Source: Ceraceosorus guamensis (Eukaryota > Basidiomycota > Exobasidiomycetes > Ceraceosorales > Ceraceosoraceae). Taken from it: a DNA stretch of 64,000 bases. The stretch is taken from contig NW_020290020.1 of the NCBI RefSeq assembly GCF_003144195.1, positions 1-64,000 of the forward strand. The letters are read 5' to 3'. Shown piece after piece: positions 33,488-45,486 of this stretch. Below the pieces are notes generated by a model that had not been told where the DNA came from, ran no database searches, and saw only the letters and a list, made by a program, of their open reading frames with translations. The translations under genes and the position numbers were made by a program. The stretch's first letter is position 1. The number at the start of each line of letters is the position of its first letter.

Positions 33488-36085
33488 CTATTTTGGTGTT
33501 CTAGGCGAAGTGGCACGAGGCAAGCCGGTGGGATCTTGATCGCCGTACGGGCTGCTATTCGACGATTGAGCAGCTTGCCAAGCTCTAGCCTGAGCCTGAG
33601 CTGCCTGTATACGACTGATCGCGTTGATCAAGCTTGGCGTAGCCTGCACCGCATTCCCGTTGTTTGCGCCCGAAGCGGGATTCAGAGGGCTCGTGGGTCT
33701 GGAAGAGGAATTGGGAGCCCTAGGCGCTCCCGCGTCTCTGTAATTCTCAAATGCCTTGTGGGGCGTGCCATCGTGCGCTGTGCTGACGGAGGACACCTTG
33801 GTACTGCCGGACATGTTCGATCCCACGCCCGTCGAGGCCGTCGCGTCCGATCTGTACGACGGCAAGGGCGTCGCGGTGCTCAATGATCCAGGTGGACGAG
33901 GTAATGGCGATGGCAAAGCGTATGTGCTGCGAGCCAAGGCGCTGAGTTGCTCGGACGTCGCAGGTCCCTTGCTAGCGGAGCTCAAACGACTCTTGCTATC
34001 CGACGCTTCTTGGGAAAGATCGCCAGCTACGTCTTCAACATCCGTAGCGTCCAAGTCATCCCCTTCGCTCTCGCTGTCGTCCCCATTCTCCAAGTCCAAA
34101 TCTTTGTCTCTCCTACTGAGAGCCTCGAACCTAGCGGGCACGCCTCGAGACGTCTTGCCACTCTTGTGCGTCCTGCGACTCGAAGCGCCTCTGCTACGCT
34201 TCCTGGTTGGAATCGCAGTGAGCGTATCTGCATCTGTGTCCCTGTCGTCAACATTTTGCCCGCCAGGAATGTTGCCGTACGATGCGGGTCCGGATCTTGC
34301 CGATCCTGCCTCAGCAAACACAGCCGCGATGCGCTGCCAGGGCGTCGGAGCAGGTTCGAAAAGGCCCTGTCTGGCCAAACTTCCTTCGTATTGGCCAGGC
34401 AGCATTCCACTCTTTTCGTATCTCTCCGTATATGCGCCCAGATAGTCGTTCCATGAAGCCTCGGCATCCTCTCCCGAGTGCGAATGGAGCAAAGCCTCGA
34501 ATGAAAATCCAATGACGACTGCTAGGACCGCCCCAGCGATGAATCCTTTAAAAGCCGACGTGCCCCAATTGTCCACGGCAGCGCTCAAAGCGTCCGATCC
34601 GTCCGGAGCAAAGAGCACCGCTGTTAGGTTTATCCAGCTTTCGGTAGACTTTTCGGGTGGCGCGAAGAGCGCAACACCGTTCAAGAAGACGACCGAACCG
34701 ATGAGGCTAGTGTTGAGGTTGAGCAGGTGTCGTTGAAGCAGTGCCGATCGGGGCAACAAGAGTGGCGCGCTGAGGAGCACCGCAAGAATGCTGACGAGGA
34801 TGGCGCGAATGAGCAAAGTGTGTATGCCGAACATGGCAGTGAGGATGATGGTGAGACTTGCAGCTCCGAGCAAGCCGCTGAACAGCCTGGCAGCAAATTT
34901 GAAATGGCCGCAAAGCGCAGCGCCAAGTAGTCCAGGTACGAGCCAGACTGCAAAGTAGGCGCCCGAAGACATTGTCCGAGCCGGATTGGCGATGCAGATG
35001 GCGGCATTGATGAGACTTGCAAGAGTCGAAAAGCCAAAGAAGCCGATGAGAAGCCCGCCGATTCCTCCGGCGAGAGGTGCAGATCGTCCTCTGCTCCCTT
35101 TGCTTTTACCATTTGATCCTCGAAGGCCCGGAAGCGCAGCTGCGGCGGGGGTCAAGGGTGTGCCTGCTTTTTTGCCCTTTCTGGAAAGCCAGTAGAGCGA
35201 GGCGAAGCCAAAGAAGAGCAGAAACAAGCCTCCGACAATCCACGTGATACAGTAGATGACTCTAGCCCACTGCAAAGCTTTGAGCTGAGCGGCCCAAGAG
35301 AAAGTCATCGCCGTAGTCGTCGTCCCATCCACTGCAAAGCTTGCAGGCGTTTCCAAAGAGTTCAGAGCGATTGCACCACCCGTTGCACCCGCTGAACCGG
35401 CCAGAAAGTTGCTCAAGCCCTTGTCGGCCTTGAAGTCGGCAATCTTTAGATCAGGATGCTTGTGCCTCCAAGCGACGAGTGCCTCCGCCAACTCGTTTGA
35501 GTGGTGACCTTTGTGCAGGTCACCATCCTTTCCCAACCTTTTGAGCTCCTCCTCTAGCTTTTGCATGTCATCGTGATGCTTTGCCAAGGCGGACACGATT
35601 TCATGCGACTTGTGGCCCTGGAAGGATGGGTCGACATCAGCGGATAGAAGCTTTGGAAAGGCTGCTAGATTGGAAGGTGGGGCGGTCTGAGAGACGGGCG
35701 TGATGCCGATGGATGACGGAGAGTACAGCAGCTTGCGAGCTCCTCCATCGGGAGAGACTCCTTGCTGGACAGCATGATTCGCGGGTGCCGCTCCACCGCC
35801 AGCAGGCTTGGTGTAGCCATTGCTGAGAGCATCCAGCAGGGCTTTCGTGCCCGCACTTCGCACTGCATCTGCGTCGTTCGGAGCAACGCCGATCGAGGAA
35901 GGAGAGTAGCGCAGCTTTAAGGAGGAACCGCTTGGTCGAGCACCTTGATCAACAGCGTGCAAAGCTGGTGGCGATCCACTCCCACCCTGTTTGTTGTAGC
36001 CATTGATCAGGGCATCCAGCAAAGCCTTGGTTCCTGCGCTTCGAACATCACTCGCATCATCGACCACTGCGCTACTGTCCGCCAT
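33488..36085 (-). CDS. DUF4203/TMEM198-like multi-spanning membrane protein with duplicated N-terminal module
   Basis: A single exon, with start ATG at 36085 and stop at 33488, gives 865 aa. The N-terminus holds two near-identical modules of about 60 residues (13-73 and 74-130), each opening RSAGTKALLDAL and closing LYSPSSIG or RYSPSSIG. A charged helical stretch with HKSHEIVSALAKHHDD and HHSNELAEALVAWRHK follows. Then come about seven membrane helices from near residue 300 to 560, including VIYCITWIVGGLFLLFFGF and GGLLIGFFGFSTLASL, the layout of DUF4203 (TM7S3/TM198-like) proteins. The C-terminal ~300 residues are cytosolic-looking, with RKRSRG, acidic and Ser/Pro-rich parts. No signal peptide is evident, and an upstream leader exon cannot be excluded. 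Function is unknown. Confidence 0.75.
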   Translation of the reverse strand: MADSSAVVDDASDVRSAGTKALLDALINGYNKQGGSGSPPALHAVDQGARPSGSSLKLRYSPSSIGVAPNDADAVRSAGTKALLDALSNGYTKPAGGGAAPANHAVQQGVSPDGGARKLLYSPSSIGITPVSQTAPPSNLAAFPKLLSADVDPSFQGHKSHEIVSALAKHHDDMQKLEEELKRLGKDGDLHKGHHSNELAEALVAWRHKHPDLKIADFKADKGLSNFLAGSAGATGGAIALNSLETPASFAVDGTTTTAMTFSWAAQLKALQWARVIYCITWIVGGLFLLFFGFASLYWLSRKGKKAGTPLTPAAAALPGLRGSNGKSKGSRGRSAPLAGGIGGLLIGFFGFSTLASLINAAICIANPARTMSSGAYFAVWLVPGLLGAALCGHFKFAARLFSGLLGAASLTIILTAMFGIHTLLIRAILVSILAVLLSAPLLLPRSALLQRHLLNLNTSLIGSVVFLNGVALFAPPEKSTESWINLTAVLFAPDGSDALSAAVDNWGTSAFKGFIAGAVLAVVIGFSFEALLHSHSGEDAEASWNDYLGAYTERYEKSGMLPGQYEGSLARQGLFEPAPTPWQRIAAVFAEAGSARSGPASYGNIPGGQNVDDRDTDADTLTAIPTRKRSRGASSRRTHKSGKTSRGVPARFEALSRRDKDLDLENGDDSESEGDDLDATDVEDVAGDLSQEASDSKSRLSSASKGPATSEQLSALARSTYALPSPLPRPPGSLSTATPLPSYRSDATASTGVGSNMSGSTKVSSVSTAHDGTPHKAFENYRDAGAPRAPNSSSRPTSPLNPASGANNGNAVQATPSLINAISRIQAAQAQARAWQAAQSSNSSPYGDQDPTGLPRATSPRTPK
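35696..36049 (-). repeat. Tandem coding duplication in the DUF4203-like gene
   Basis: Two adjacent in-frame copies lie at about 36049-35867 and 35866-35696. They share RSAGTKALLDAL, NGY, HAV..G and YSPSSIG at the protein level. They diverge in the Gly/Ser linkers. Confidence 0.8.
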
Positions 36086-36409
36086 GGTCGTTGCAATATC
36101 GCTCGTCGAAGACTGGTCGGCCTGCACGCTGCGCGTTGTGGGCGCCCACTTTCTTGGCGTGGCGCAGATGGTGAGGTCTCGTTCTGGGGACAATCTCGTG
36201 TCCTGTCGTGGCTCGTTACTCGTAAGAGATTCGTAGCGTCGTCAATCGTTCTGTCGTCAAAGAGGAGAGGGAGGGAAGGGGAGAAACGCGCGATGAAGGG
36301 CGGAATGGAATGAAGAGGTAAGTGTGTCAGTAGATGAGAGGGATGAGATGGACGGCTCGGTGCAGTCAAAGAAAGGATCACGAGCTTGCAATCGAAAAGC
36401 GCATGCATG

Positions 36410-36449
<40 letters not shown>

Positions 36450-37662
36450 CCAGCTGCTGCCTGCCCACGCATCTCACGCATCACGCAGCGCAGCGCAGGA
36501 CGATGTTGTGGCTGCTGAATCGCGCGCTCGACCCTTGGGCGCGCCGGCGATCGAGCACGCGGCGACCTGCAATCGTGACAGCCTACGTGCTGCAGCTGCT
36601 GCTTTACATCTAGTCGTACTATTCGTGATTCCAATCACTCTTGACTATGACCGTTGCACCTTTTCCCCGGAATAAATGGCGCAGCCTCGCTCGCACAGGA
36701 CAATTGCTGTTTTGGAGATGCAAAAAAGGAGAGACGTGGCTCGTCCTGGCGCCGCGGCCGACGACTTGACCAAGATCGTGAGGGCAGCCCGCAAGCAGCA
36801 GCAGCAGACCTCGCGTTATTGCCTGTAGATAGCTCTGACGTCTGTGGACGCGCGCACACGCGATTCAGACCCCAATAAGCGCAAGCATGCACTCAGGGGC
36901 TTTTCCTCAAATTAGCGCGCGCGGCTTCTCGCGAGCAACGGCGGGCGCGCGCCAGCTGCTGTATATCGGCATGCATGCATGGGTGAAGTACACGCGCGTC
37001 CTACCTGCCTGCGTATGTATTTTGATTCAGAACGAGCGCCGGACCTCCGTCGTCCAAATGGCACAGTAGGCTGCAGTCAGAGTGGGGCGCGAAAGACGCA
37101 CGGACTCCTATATAAAGGCGCGCCCGCGCGTCTCCATGCAGACGCGCCCATAGCTCCGCACATGTCCCTCTCGCATGCGTGTAACCACATTTCATTCAAG
37201 ATTCGAGATTGATGTTCAATTCAAGATTCTCTAGATTGTGAATTGTGAATCTGGTGAACCCTGAATCTGAATCTTGAATGATCGCACTCCACTCGATCAC
37301 AATCTGAGCTTGACAACTTGATCTTGGTGCGCAGTCAGTCATGCCTGCATCAACACCACAATTCACGAATCTCGGCCTGGCTGGCAAGTCGTGCGCTTCA
37401 TTGTAGCTTGTCATCCCCTACACATTTCACCCTGCCGCTCCAGCTCAATCACACTCACCATTGCGCCTCTCGGAGCTTGTGCGACAGACCACCTCTCACA
37501 AATCAGCGCACATCGAGAGGAAAGGGCCCCTCGCGATTCGCACATTTGCACGCCTAAAGACGAAACGGACACCGACATACAGCGCCCCCTTTTTGGCCAA
37601 TCAGCTATACCGAACCTTGCTGCTCGCCCTCCGCACCACCTTGCTGAAAACTGCGCGCTAGC
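36086..37662. repeat. Divergent intergenic region with CTGC repeat
   Basis: About 1.6 kb without a gene I can support. A CTGC run of about ten units spans 36409-36451. A dense cluster of GAATC, TTGAATG and GTGAAT words occupies 37195-37290. CAGCAG repeats lie near 36795. Confidence 0.6.
37109..37116 (+). promoter_or_regulatory. TATA-like element
   Basis: TATATAAA, a full TATA match, lies about 550 bp upstream of MVP1 in a GC-rich context. The distance is large, so it may serve an unannotated upstream transcript or none. Confidence 0.3.
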
Positions 37663-40462
37663 ATGTCTCATTTTTCTCGCCCTGGGCCTAGTCAGGCAGC
37701 AGGGCAGGGGGGAGATTCAGACGATGAAGATCCATGGGGTGCCAACGGGCACGTCACGCGCGCATACAATGTCAAGCTAGACGAGCCGACAAGTGGCGCT
37801 GCTGGGAGGAGCGGCAGTCCGGTGACATCGGATCCACGTGCTCTGCTTGATCTGCTTCCCGTCATTTACGGCCAGGTCTGGCAAATCTGCAGGAGGTGTG
37901 AAGCTGGCAGCTCGGATGAAGAGGAGAGCATATCCATCGGACAGATGAACAGGATGCTGCGCAGCGCAGGTGCAGGGGCGTCGGTTGTAGAAGCTGTGAG
38001 TGCTTGCGCTGGTATGAGTCGTTACCACACACAATAGAGTCTGCAGAGTGATTTGGGGCCAAGCCAGGCTTGCCAAATCCCCCAATTTGCGAATCGATCC
38101 GTTTTTAGTGGCTTGAGTGACTGACCTCTTGCTTCGATCATCGCAGATCATCACGCTTGCTTGTCAATCCGCGCGCGTCTCGACTCACGAGCACATATTG
38201 TGCCTTTCTCTGCTCTCCCAAGCACAAGATGGACTGCGCCTCTCCGTCGAGAATGTCACCGAGGCCATCGAAGAAGTGATCAATACAGGACAGGGCGATT
38301 CGTATCCATTTGTCCCCACGCTAGATCTAAATGACGTTCGAGAAGCATGCACGTCGATGACTTCGTCCGTCAGTCAAGCCCGCATTCGAGGAGCTTCTTC
38401 TGGAGCATATTCTAGAACAGGCGTCGGCACCGGTCCGGCAAGCACAGCAGCTCGAACCGACGCACAGCGCAGGGAAGGTCTGCCAATCGTGAATGAGCCT
38501 GATAATTTTGCGTACGGTGGGGCTTCTACCAGCGCCCAGCCAGCTGCATTCAAGCCTCTGCTTCGCTTCGACCCTACGAGCACCGACTCACCGAGCGTCG
38601 AACCTCTTCCTCGGTCGACTTCCGGCTTCGCCTCTTTGGATGGCGCTGGGCCTTCAAGAGCAAGGCCAAGCATCGCCGCTGTCCATGCGGCGCACTTACT
38701 GCCAGCGTTATGCGAGGCGGACAGCGTCAGCGTCCGTCTACGAAAAGAGACGGGTGGCATCTATTTTCTTCGTCATACGCTGTACTCCATCTCGAGCACG
38801 TACGCGGCGCAAGATGAAGCGACAGCTTTGCTGTTTGGTTCCACAGCTTCTGCCAGCGTAGATGTCAGCTCGAAGAATAGGAGGAAGAGCTGGAGACCTT
38901 CTTCGACCTCGGGCGACCCGGACGGGCTGAGCGGCGCAAGCGAGAAATGGAACGTCGTCCGAAGATACTCGGATTTCACCTGGTTGGCTAACTGCTTGAT
39001 CAAGAGGTATCCGTTCAGACTCCTGCCTGTGGGTGATCAGCATTGCGCTGAGTGCAAATTCAGCGCACGACACCGGCTCCTCTTACTGACCCAACTTGAC
39101 TTCTGCCTCATCTCTTGCGCTACATCAGATTCTGCCGCCAAAGCGAATTTCAAGTGAGTATTCGTGTGCGGATGGGATGTCTGTCCCATGGCGCAGTGCG
39201 AGATGTCGCTGACCAGAGTCTCATTCTCTCCCCTGGCAGTACCGATTGGGGGCAAACAAATAGCTGGCTCGGATCCGTTTTTGGAGGCCAGAAGGCGAGG
39301 CTTGCAAAGATATCTCCGTGCAATCGTGACTCACCCGGTGCTCCGAGGCGATGGACTTGTCAGGGCCTTTCTGACCGAGAAAGACGTGAGTCTCTGGGTG
39401 ATCTAGCTGGCTCACATATGTTCACGCCTCTGCGAGTTGAGCTGATCTTCGAGATCGAACACGTCTCGTCTGCAGTCATTGACGGATTGGCGTCTGGCTC
39501 AGCAAACCTCGAGCGCGCACCTGCTCTCTCCTTTCACATCCACAACGAGCGTTCCCGAGTCACTTGCGCTCGTCGAAGAGTGTCTCTCGCCTTGCCTCTC
39601 CCTTCCGAGCTCTGCCTTGACGTCTCAGGCCATTCCGGAGGTCAATGAGGTCCAGACTCTTGTCTCGGCTTTCAAGGCCAGGAATGCTCTGCTCGTCGAG
39701 CGGTGGAGTCATTTGTGCATAGTCTTTGAGCGTTTGGCCAGGCGGCTAGAAGGCCTAGGCTTGGACCATGGCAGATTCTCGCTCGCTTTGGCAAGCTTGA
39801 ACGAAACGCTTTCGACGCGACATTCTGGGCCGTCTGCGGATGAGGAGAGGACAGTGGAGAGGACGAAGAAGGTGACCAATTCGATGGAGAGCTTGACGAA
39901 CAGCAATCAAGACTTCGCCGACCTGTGCTCTGCAAGGGCCAGCAAATGGCTCGACACGCTGGACGGTCTCAAGGTGCGTCGTTGGAATGCGCTCTGACTT
40001 CTTGCAGCCATGCGGCTTCGGATCGACTGACCTCATCGTTCGCACCGACAGTATCAAAGGGATCAGCATCAAGCCGCGCGAGATCTGGTCTCTAGGTATG
40101 AAAAGCTGATTCCCGATAATGTGGGCACGCTGCAAAAGCGTATTCAAGCGTCTCAAAAGAGGCAGAGGGATTTAGCATCCCTGATCTCCGCTCCTTCGTC
40201 GACGACGACGGACAATGGAGCAGAAGCGGAATCGAACAGATTGGCGCAATCTATTGCGGAAGACAGGGGGCAGGTGGATAGGTTGATGAGGAGGAGGGAA
40301 CATGCTAGATTGGTGCTGCATGTCGAATTGAGACGCTTGTTACCCTCGAGAGAGAGCGGCGTGGTGGATGTGGTGAGGCATCACGCAAGGGAGGATTTGG
40401 GCCTGATTGCTGCTGAAACTCTGGCGGCCGAGGAGCTGGTCCGCAGTCTGCTTGGAGCATAG
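37663..40462 (+). CDS. MVP1: Sorting nexin Mvp1 (SNX8-type)
   Basis: Six exons (37663-37995, 38147-39028, 39129-39153, 39240-39385, 39476-39973, 40052-40462) give 764 aa. Mvp1 is a PX-BAR sorting nexin that forms endosomal recycling tubules. The N-terminus has an EH-like helical part (LLDLLPVIYGQVW...ITLACQSA) also found in yeast Mvp1. The PX domain includes VRRYSDFTWL, LIKRYPFRLLP, LPPKRISIPIGGK and RRRGLQRYLRAIVTHP. The last two exons encode a long helical BAR region, with LVSAFKARNALLVERWSHL and later YEKLIPDNVGTLQKR. Exon 3 is only 25 nt. All joins keep frame and rebuild the PX consensus across three introns. A ~150-residue linker rich in Ser, Thr and Ala separates the two N-terminal parts. 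Confidence 0.93.
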
Positions 40463-40745
40463 GAATTGGGCGCAAACATCCAACTCGTGTGTACATTGAC
40501 CGCAAACATCCAACTCATCGGTGTACATTGACCCATCAGTGCGCATGGCATCCCGTCCTCTTTCGTCCAAACGCACATCCCTATCAGATTCTGCGCGCCA
40601 CACACAATACATCCGACGCTTCTCGCCTCACACACGATGTCCGCGCAAATTTTGCTTCCATACCTTGCAAATCATAGGAATTCTTTGGGTCCAGTCATTC
40701 GCATCATGTTGCGCCGTTCGAAGGCCGTTCGAAGCATGAACGGCG

Positions 40746-43694
40746 TCATCCGGTGTCAGGTACATGTCCAAAAGACGGTGCAGGAGGCAAGTCCCAAATC
40801 GTTTTGAGTACATGTTCCGCTTTGCGTCTTGTTCTTCTGAGCAAACCCAAGCTAGCCAGCTCATTGACCGCGCATGCAAATCTGACCTGATCCAAATCTT
40901 CAGGCCTGGCTTCCATGCCCGCCGGCCCTTCGGTCTGGCCGTTCTCACCGCCGGCTGAAGCTGGGCTAGGACGTTTGCGAGAACTTTGTTGGTCGTCGGC
41001 AAACGTTGCGCGCGAAGAAGAGATCGGCAGCGAGACTTGCTGAGTGAAGGCATCGTACCAGTCAGCCAGGTTAATCATCCTTCCCGAATCCCTGTACAGG
41101 GAGTAAGCCACGCAGACATCTGGCATGGGCATCTCTGAGCGCTCTCTAATGACGCCCAAAGTATCTTCAGTACGCTCGCCAGAGACACGCAGAGTTTCTG
41201 CGAGGGTTCGATGCCTCAAGAGTCCATCCTGAACAGCGTCAAAGGGATGATTGAGAGCGTGGAGCAGTGTGCTTCTCAGATGTCCGTCTACTCTCGCAGA
41301 GACGAATTCGGGAGAGTCGAATCTCTTCGCTAGGCGTGTGAGCGGATCGTCCCTCAAGGCTTGTTTCAACATTGAGCTGTGTGAGTGCGTGGACCGAATC
41401 TCAACTTTAGCTCTCTATGACTCGACAACACTCGACGCTTCGCTCTCACCGCAAGGAGGAGGAGATGGAGTTGATCACTGTTCGTTTCGAGGTAGTCATC
41501 GATTCTTCTTGCAACAGCTTGCGGTGCACATCTTGGAAATGATTTGCAGCATCTCCGTTGAGCAGAGCATCCTCATCGCCTGCGCTACCGGCCGAAGACT
41601 GGCTGCCGAGCTGAGTGATCCACGACTGCAACATGTCGACCAGCTGTAATGAGGCAGGCGACCCGTTTTGGAGGGCGTCTGCGTGGTCATCGGAGGCCAC
41701 CTGCATGGTGCTTTGCCGCAAAGTGATCGAGGCGACTTTCAACCTCTCGATGAGCTTTGCAGTATCCAACGAGCGCAAAGACGTCAGCAGCGGCTGGACA
41801 AGGTGTGAGACGCTTGAGCCATCTCCATCATTCTGATCACCATTCTTGAGTAGAAACCGCCAGACTTCAGACGCGCTGAAAGCTGGTTGACCACGGCTGG
41901 GCGCGACATCGCTGAGCGAACTAAGTAAGTCAGTCGCCAGCAGCGCTGAGCTCATCGCACCTTGATGGGCTGAGACTGTGAGGGTTTGCTCGCAGGTTCT
42001 GAGGAGATATTCGTCATCCTCCAACAAGCGTTTGAGATGCTGGCCAGGTGTCAGGTCACCTGTCATCCGCTGCCCGCTGGACGAAGTGGCTGACCAAGAT
42101 GGCCTAGGAGGCACCGAGCTTCGCTGCTGTGTGCCGTGAAGTAGGGCAAGCCGAAGTCGAACGAAAAATGCGTCATTGAAATATGAGCTGTGCAGAGCGT
42201 CTGAGCTCGATGTGAGATTGAGCAAAGCGGATGCGGAACATGTCGAGAAGTGCTGAAGCGCAATGAGCTGCAGCAATGCGCAGCATGCGGCGCGACGACC
42301 AAAGGACGATTAGAAGGAGGCGGTCATACTTGAGCTGAGCAATGCCACACTCACCTTGAGAGCTTGACGAAGTGATTCGATGTCCGCGTCTAAGGCTTTG
42401 TATTTGGTTTCCAGCTGCGCCCAGCACTCGTAGCTCACCAGCAATGGGGGGGGTTCGTGCGGTCGAAACCAAAGCTGCGATAGATCATTGCGATCATCAG
42501 CTTCGCTCGACTCTCCGTGCATATCAGTCTGATGGCAAGTTGCCGCTCACAGAATGGATAACAGCTTCCCAGACTGCCTGGTCATCGGGTAGATCGATGC
42601 CGTGCACGTCCAGATAGCACTTCGTCGTGGCGGGCAGAGGTAAGTCATGACTAGCCAAAACATTCTCCTCCTTCGAGCTTGTGGAACAACGCCTAGAATC
42701 CGAAAAGATGGTGCAAAGTCTCGGAGCACGATCGTGTTTCCAGCCCTGAGACAGCCCAAAGAAAGAATGAAGCGCTTGGAGGAGATCTTGAAGTGCTCCG
42801 AGAGGATGCTCGGACAGCTCGGGAAGCGAAAAGAAAATTGTGCGAGCTGCGAAAGAGATAGCGTCGGCGTCAGTCAGTAGGCCTGTGGGCAAGGAGGATG
42901 ACTTGGGCTCGATTCGAGATGCGCGCACCTTTGCATGCTCTCTGCAAGCTCCACAGAGTGGCCAAACGCGAGGGACCGCTCCCACTTGCCTGCGCATCGG
43001 GAGCGTGTTCATCCCAAGCCCCGCCAGCCGCACATTCTCTTCTGACAAGGCGGACAAAGAGATCGACACCCTGCGCATGAGTCTCGTAATCGTCGGCATT
43101 CATCTGTATGAAAATATCCCGCTCTCGCGGTCCAGAGGATGCAGCTGGCTGGGAATTGCGCGTGAGTGTGCGCTTGAGGATTTGAGTCGGCAAACGGGCA
43201 GTTCCTTTTAGGAGCACTGTCCGAAGCACTGGGCCATTCGATGGCTGCGGGAGCCAAAATGAAGGAGCTGAAGCTTCCCCATCCAAAGTCGCACTCGAGG
43301 TGCTCTCATCGGCCCAGTGCTTCAAAGCGCTCAGCGTAGAAGCATGTACTGATGCGAGGCCATGCTGCAAGAAGTTGAAAAGGCAAGCCATCGAGTTGAG
43401 CCCGAGCTTCTTTGCTGGAACTGATCACAGGCAAGAAGAAGCGTCATCATTCACCTTGAATGCCCTGTCTATCCATCTGTGCGCAGCTCTCAGATTGCCC
43501 TCTCGTCTTCGTGCAGGCACTTCGTCATTCTCGAAGGCTTCCAATCTCTGCAATCCGATTTCAGGTACTGCATTGCGGTGCTGTGCATGGAGCTGGCGTG
43601 CGCGAGAGGATTTGTGAGCCTTAGCGGCTCCATTGCACGGAATGAGGTAGGTGGAGCGAGCTAGCTGGTCCAAATCTTCACTTGCACCGGCCAT
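40746..43694 (-). CDS. ORC3: Origin recognition complex subunit 3
   Basis: Six exons (43694-43455, 43409-42929, 42882-42551, 42474-42355, 42267-41450, 41376-40746) give 873 aa. Orc3 is a core part of the nuclear complex that marks replication origins and loads MCM. Recognition rests mainly on the C-terminal exon, with PDVCVAYSLYRDSGRMINLADWYDAF and the winged-helix end ACAVNELASLGLLRRTRRK. The segment IESLRQALKLIALQHF, rebuilt across an intron, matches the Orc3 insert region. The N-terminal exon begins STYLIPC, as in other fungal Orc3. The middle AAA-like part is divergent and has no Walker motif, normal for Orc3. An alternative acceptor 36 nt further into exon 3 would also keep frame. Confidence 0.85.
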
Positions 43695-44352
43695 CGCGCA
43701 GAAAATCCGAACATGTGCTAGCACCGTTGCATGAGAATGGGGACGCAAAAAGTAGGGATGCACCAGAATGAAGGACAAAGTGGTCGAGGCCTTTCACAAC
43801 TGCCTTTGTCGGAGTCAGGAGGCAAGAGATGCTTGGTGAGCTGGGGGACGGATGATGGACGAGCTAAAGACCGTTGCAAATTCCAAGGATCACGAATCTT
43901 GAATGGTGCTTAAACTCGGGCTCCGTTCTGATGCGGAAGCATCCAGGTCGAGGAGACATCATCTGAAGCAGCGGCTGCACGGCCGGGGCCACTCGTGACG
44001 GATCGAGAAGCGCACGAGAAGATCGGGTGGCGGCGCACGTGACAAGATAGCTGGGCGTGTTGGGATGACGGTCTGCGTGCGATTCGTGATTCGTGCCCAG
44101 AGAATCAAGCAAGTTAGACTCAAAAGTCGGTCAAACGACTTGCTCACTCACTCTCAACGCCTACCCAATGATGAGGTGGCGTTGATGAACTCCACCATCT
44201 GACCCATTCGAGCTTCACAGCAATACTGACGACCTCAGAATTATCGAGACTTCAAGTCCGAGTCGGTCGTAAATCGCAGATCGGAGATCGGAGACAGAAG
44301 CAGCAGTCAGCTGATCACAGAGCGGCTCGCCGGAGCGAGGTTCGAAAGCAGC
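43695..44352. other. Divergent promoter region of ORC3 and LSM4
   Basis: About 660 bp. It contains GATTCGTGATTCGTG near 44080, two overlapping copies of the word common in this window's promoters. No gene seen. Confidence 0.55.
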
Positions 44353-45153
44353 ATGTTGCCGCTCACTCTCCTCAACGCCGCAAAGGGCAAACCGATGGTA
44401 AGCGCTCGCTCTCTCTTGGTCTCTTTGTCTATCGCTCACCCCCATCGACCCGCTCTCCCTCCCTCGTCAAACCCGCTTCCCGCAATGATAGCTGGTAGAG
44501 CTCAAAAACGGAGAGACTTTCAATGGAACGTTGGACCTATGCGATAACTTCATGAATTTGGTGTTGAGGGATGTGTACTTGACTTCTCCGGTGAGTAGCT
44601 GGGTGGACTGTGTGGGCGCTACAAAGTAGTGGGGTGCGCGCAATCACGCCAACAAGCGTGGAGCAGGATGGCTGACAAGGCTCCTCATTGCGGTGATGGC
44701 AATGTTTAGACTGGCGAGCAATTCTGGAAGATGAATGAATGCTATATTCGTGGCAGTACTGTGAGTGCAGAGCATACATGGGGTCCATCCCATGCCTTTA
44801 GGCGCCACCTGCGCATCTAGAGGTAATCGAATCGGACCAGATCCACCTCTGTCTCATCCGCTGCTGCTGACTACCTCCTGACGACGCTCGCTCAGATCAA
44901 ATATTGTCGCGTAGCAGACGCATTGGTAGACAGTGTTCGTGAGCAAGAAGAGGCAGCACGCAGAGCGCGACAGGCAGCCAGTGGAGCTGGAGGAGGCAGA
45001 GGGGGAGGGAACAACGGGCCTCTTTCCGGAGGTGTTGGATTGGGAAGTAGAGGTGGAGCGGGCGGAGGACGAGGAAGAGGCGGAGACCGAGGACGAGGAG
45101 CAAGAGGTGGACCGGATAGGGGACGAGGCGGAAGAGGAAGGGGAGTGGCTTAG
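44353..45153 (+). CDS. LSM4: U6 snRNA-associated Sm-like protein LSm4
   Basis: Four exons (44353-44397, 44492-44590, 44710-44760, 44896-45153) give 150 aa. LSm4 is part of the Lsm2-8 ring on U6 snRNA and the Lsm1-7 ring in mRNA decay. The Sm1 motif [20 protein letters not shown] and the Sm2 part YIRGSTIKY are intact and each spans or abuts an intron. The C-terminal half is a dense Gly/Arg (RGG) region. That fits the arginine-methylated P-body tail known for LSm4. Length matches fungal and animal LSm4. The first exon codes only 15 residues. Confidence 0.95.
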
Positions 45154-45486
45154 GCTGAGAATTGAAAGCAATCTCAGGGTACTCTTCGACAGCGATCGAC
45201 CTGGTTTTGGGTCCTCTCCGCTCATCAACTGTCACGCACGGCTCAAGACTCTCACGCAATCGAATTCAAGAGGGCCACACGGTCGTATTTTTGGCTTGCT
45301 GCATTTGGTGAGAAGATTTTTACGTGATCGCAGTGCAGTCGCAACCGATGAGACGCACTCAAAATACGAGCGTTCGCCGAAGTAAGTACGTACAGTGGAC
45401 TGTATGTGGGAAGAGGGGAAGGGGGTGGGGGGGAGGCCTTCATCACGGAGTAAAGCAGAGACTCGGATAGCAGAGTAAAGAGGCCA
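45154..45486. other. Convergent 3' region, no gene seen
   Basis: About 330 bp between LSM4 and the first secreted-family gene. Includes a G-rich stretch at 45415-45435. No gene seen. Confidence 0.55.

Noticed and set aside
36409-36451. Regular CTGC repeat, considered as a structured array
   Set aside because: It is a plain tetranucleotide microsatellite without spacers, and CRISPR arrays are not expected in a fungal nuclear genome.
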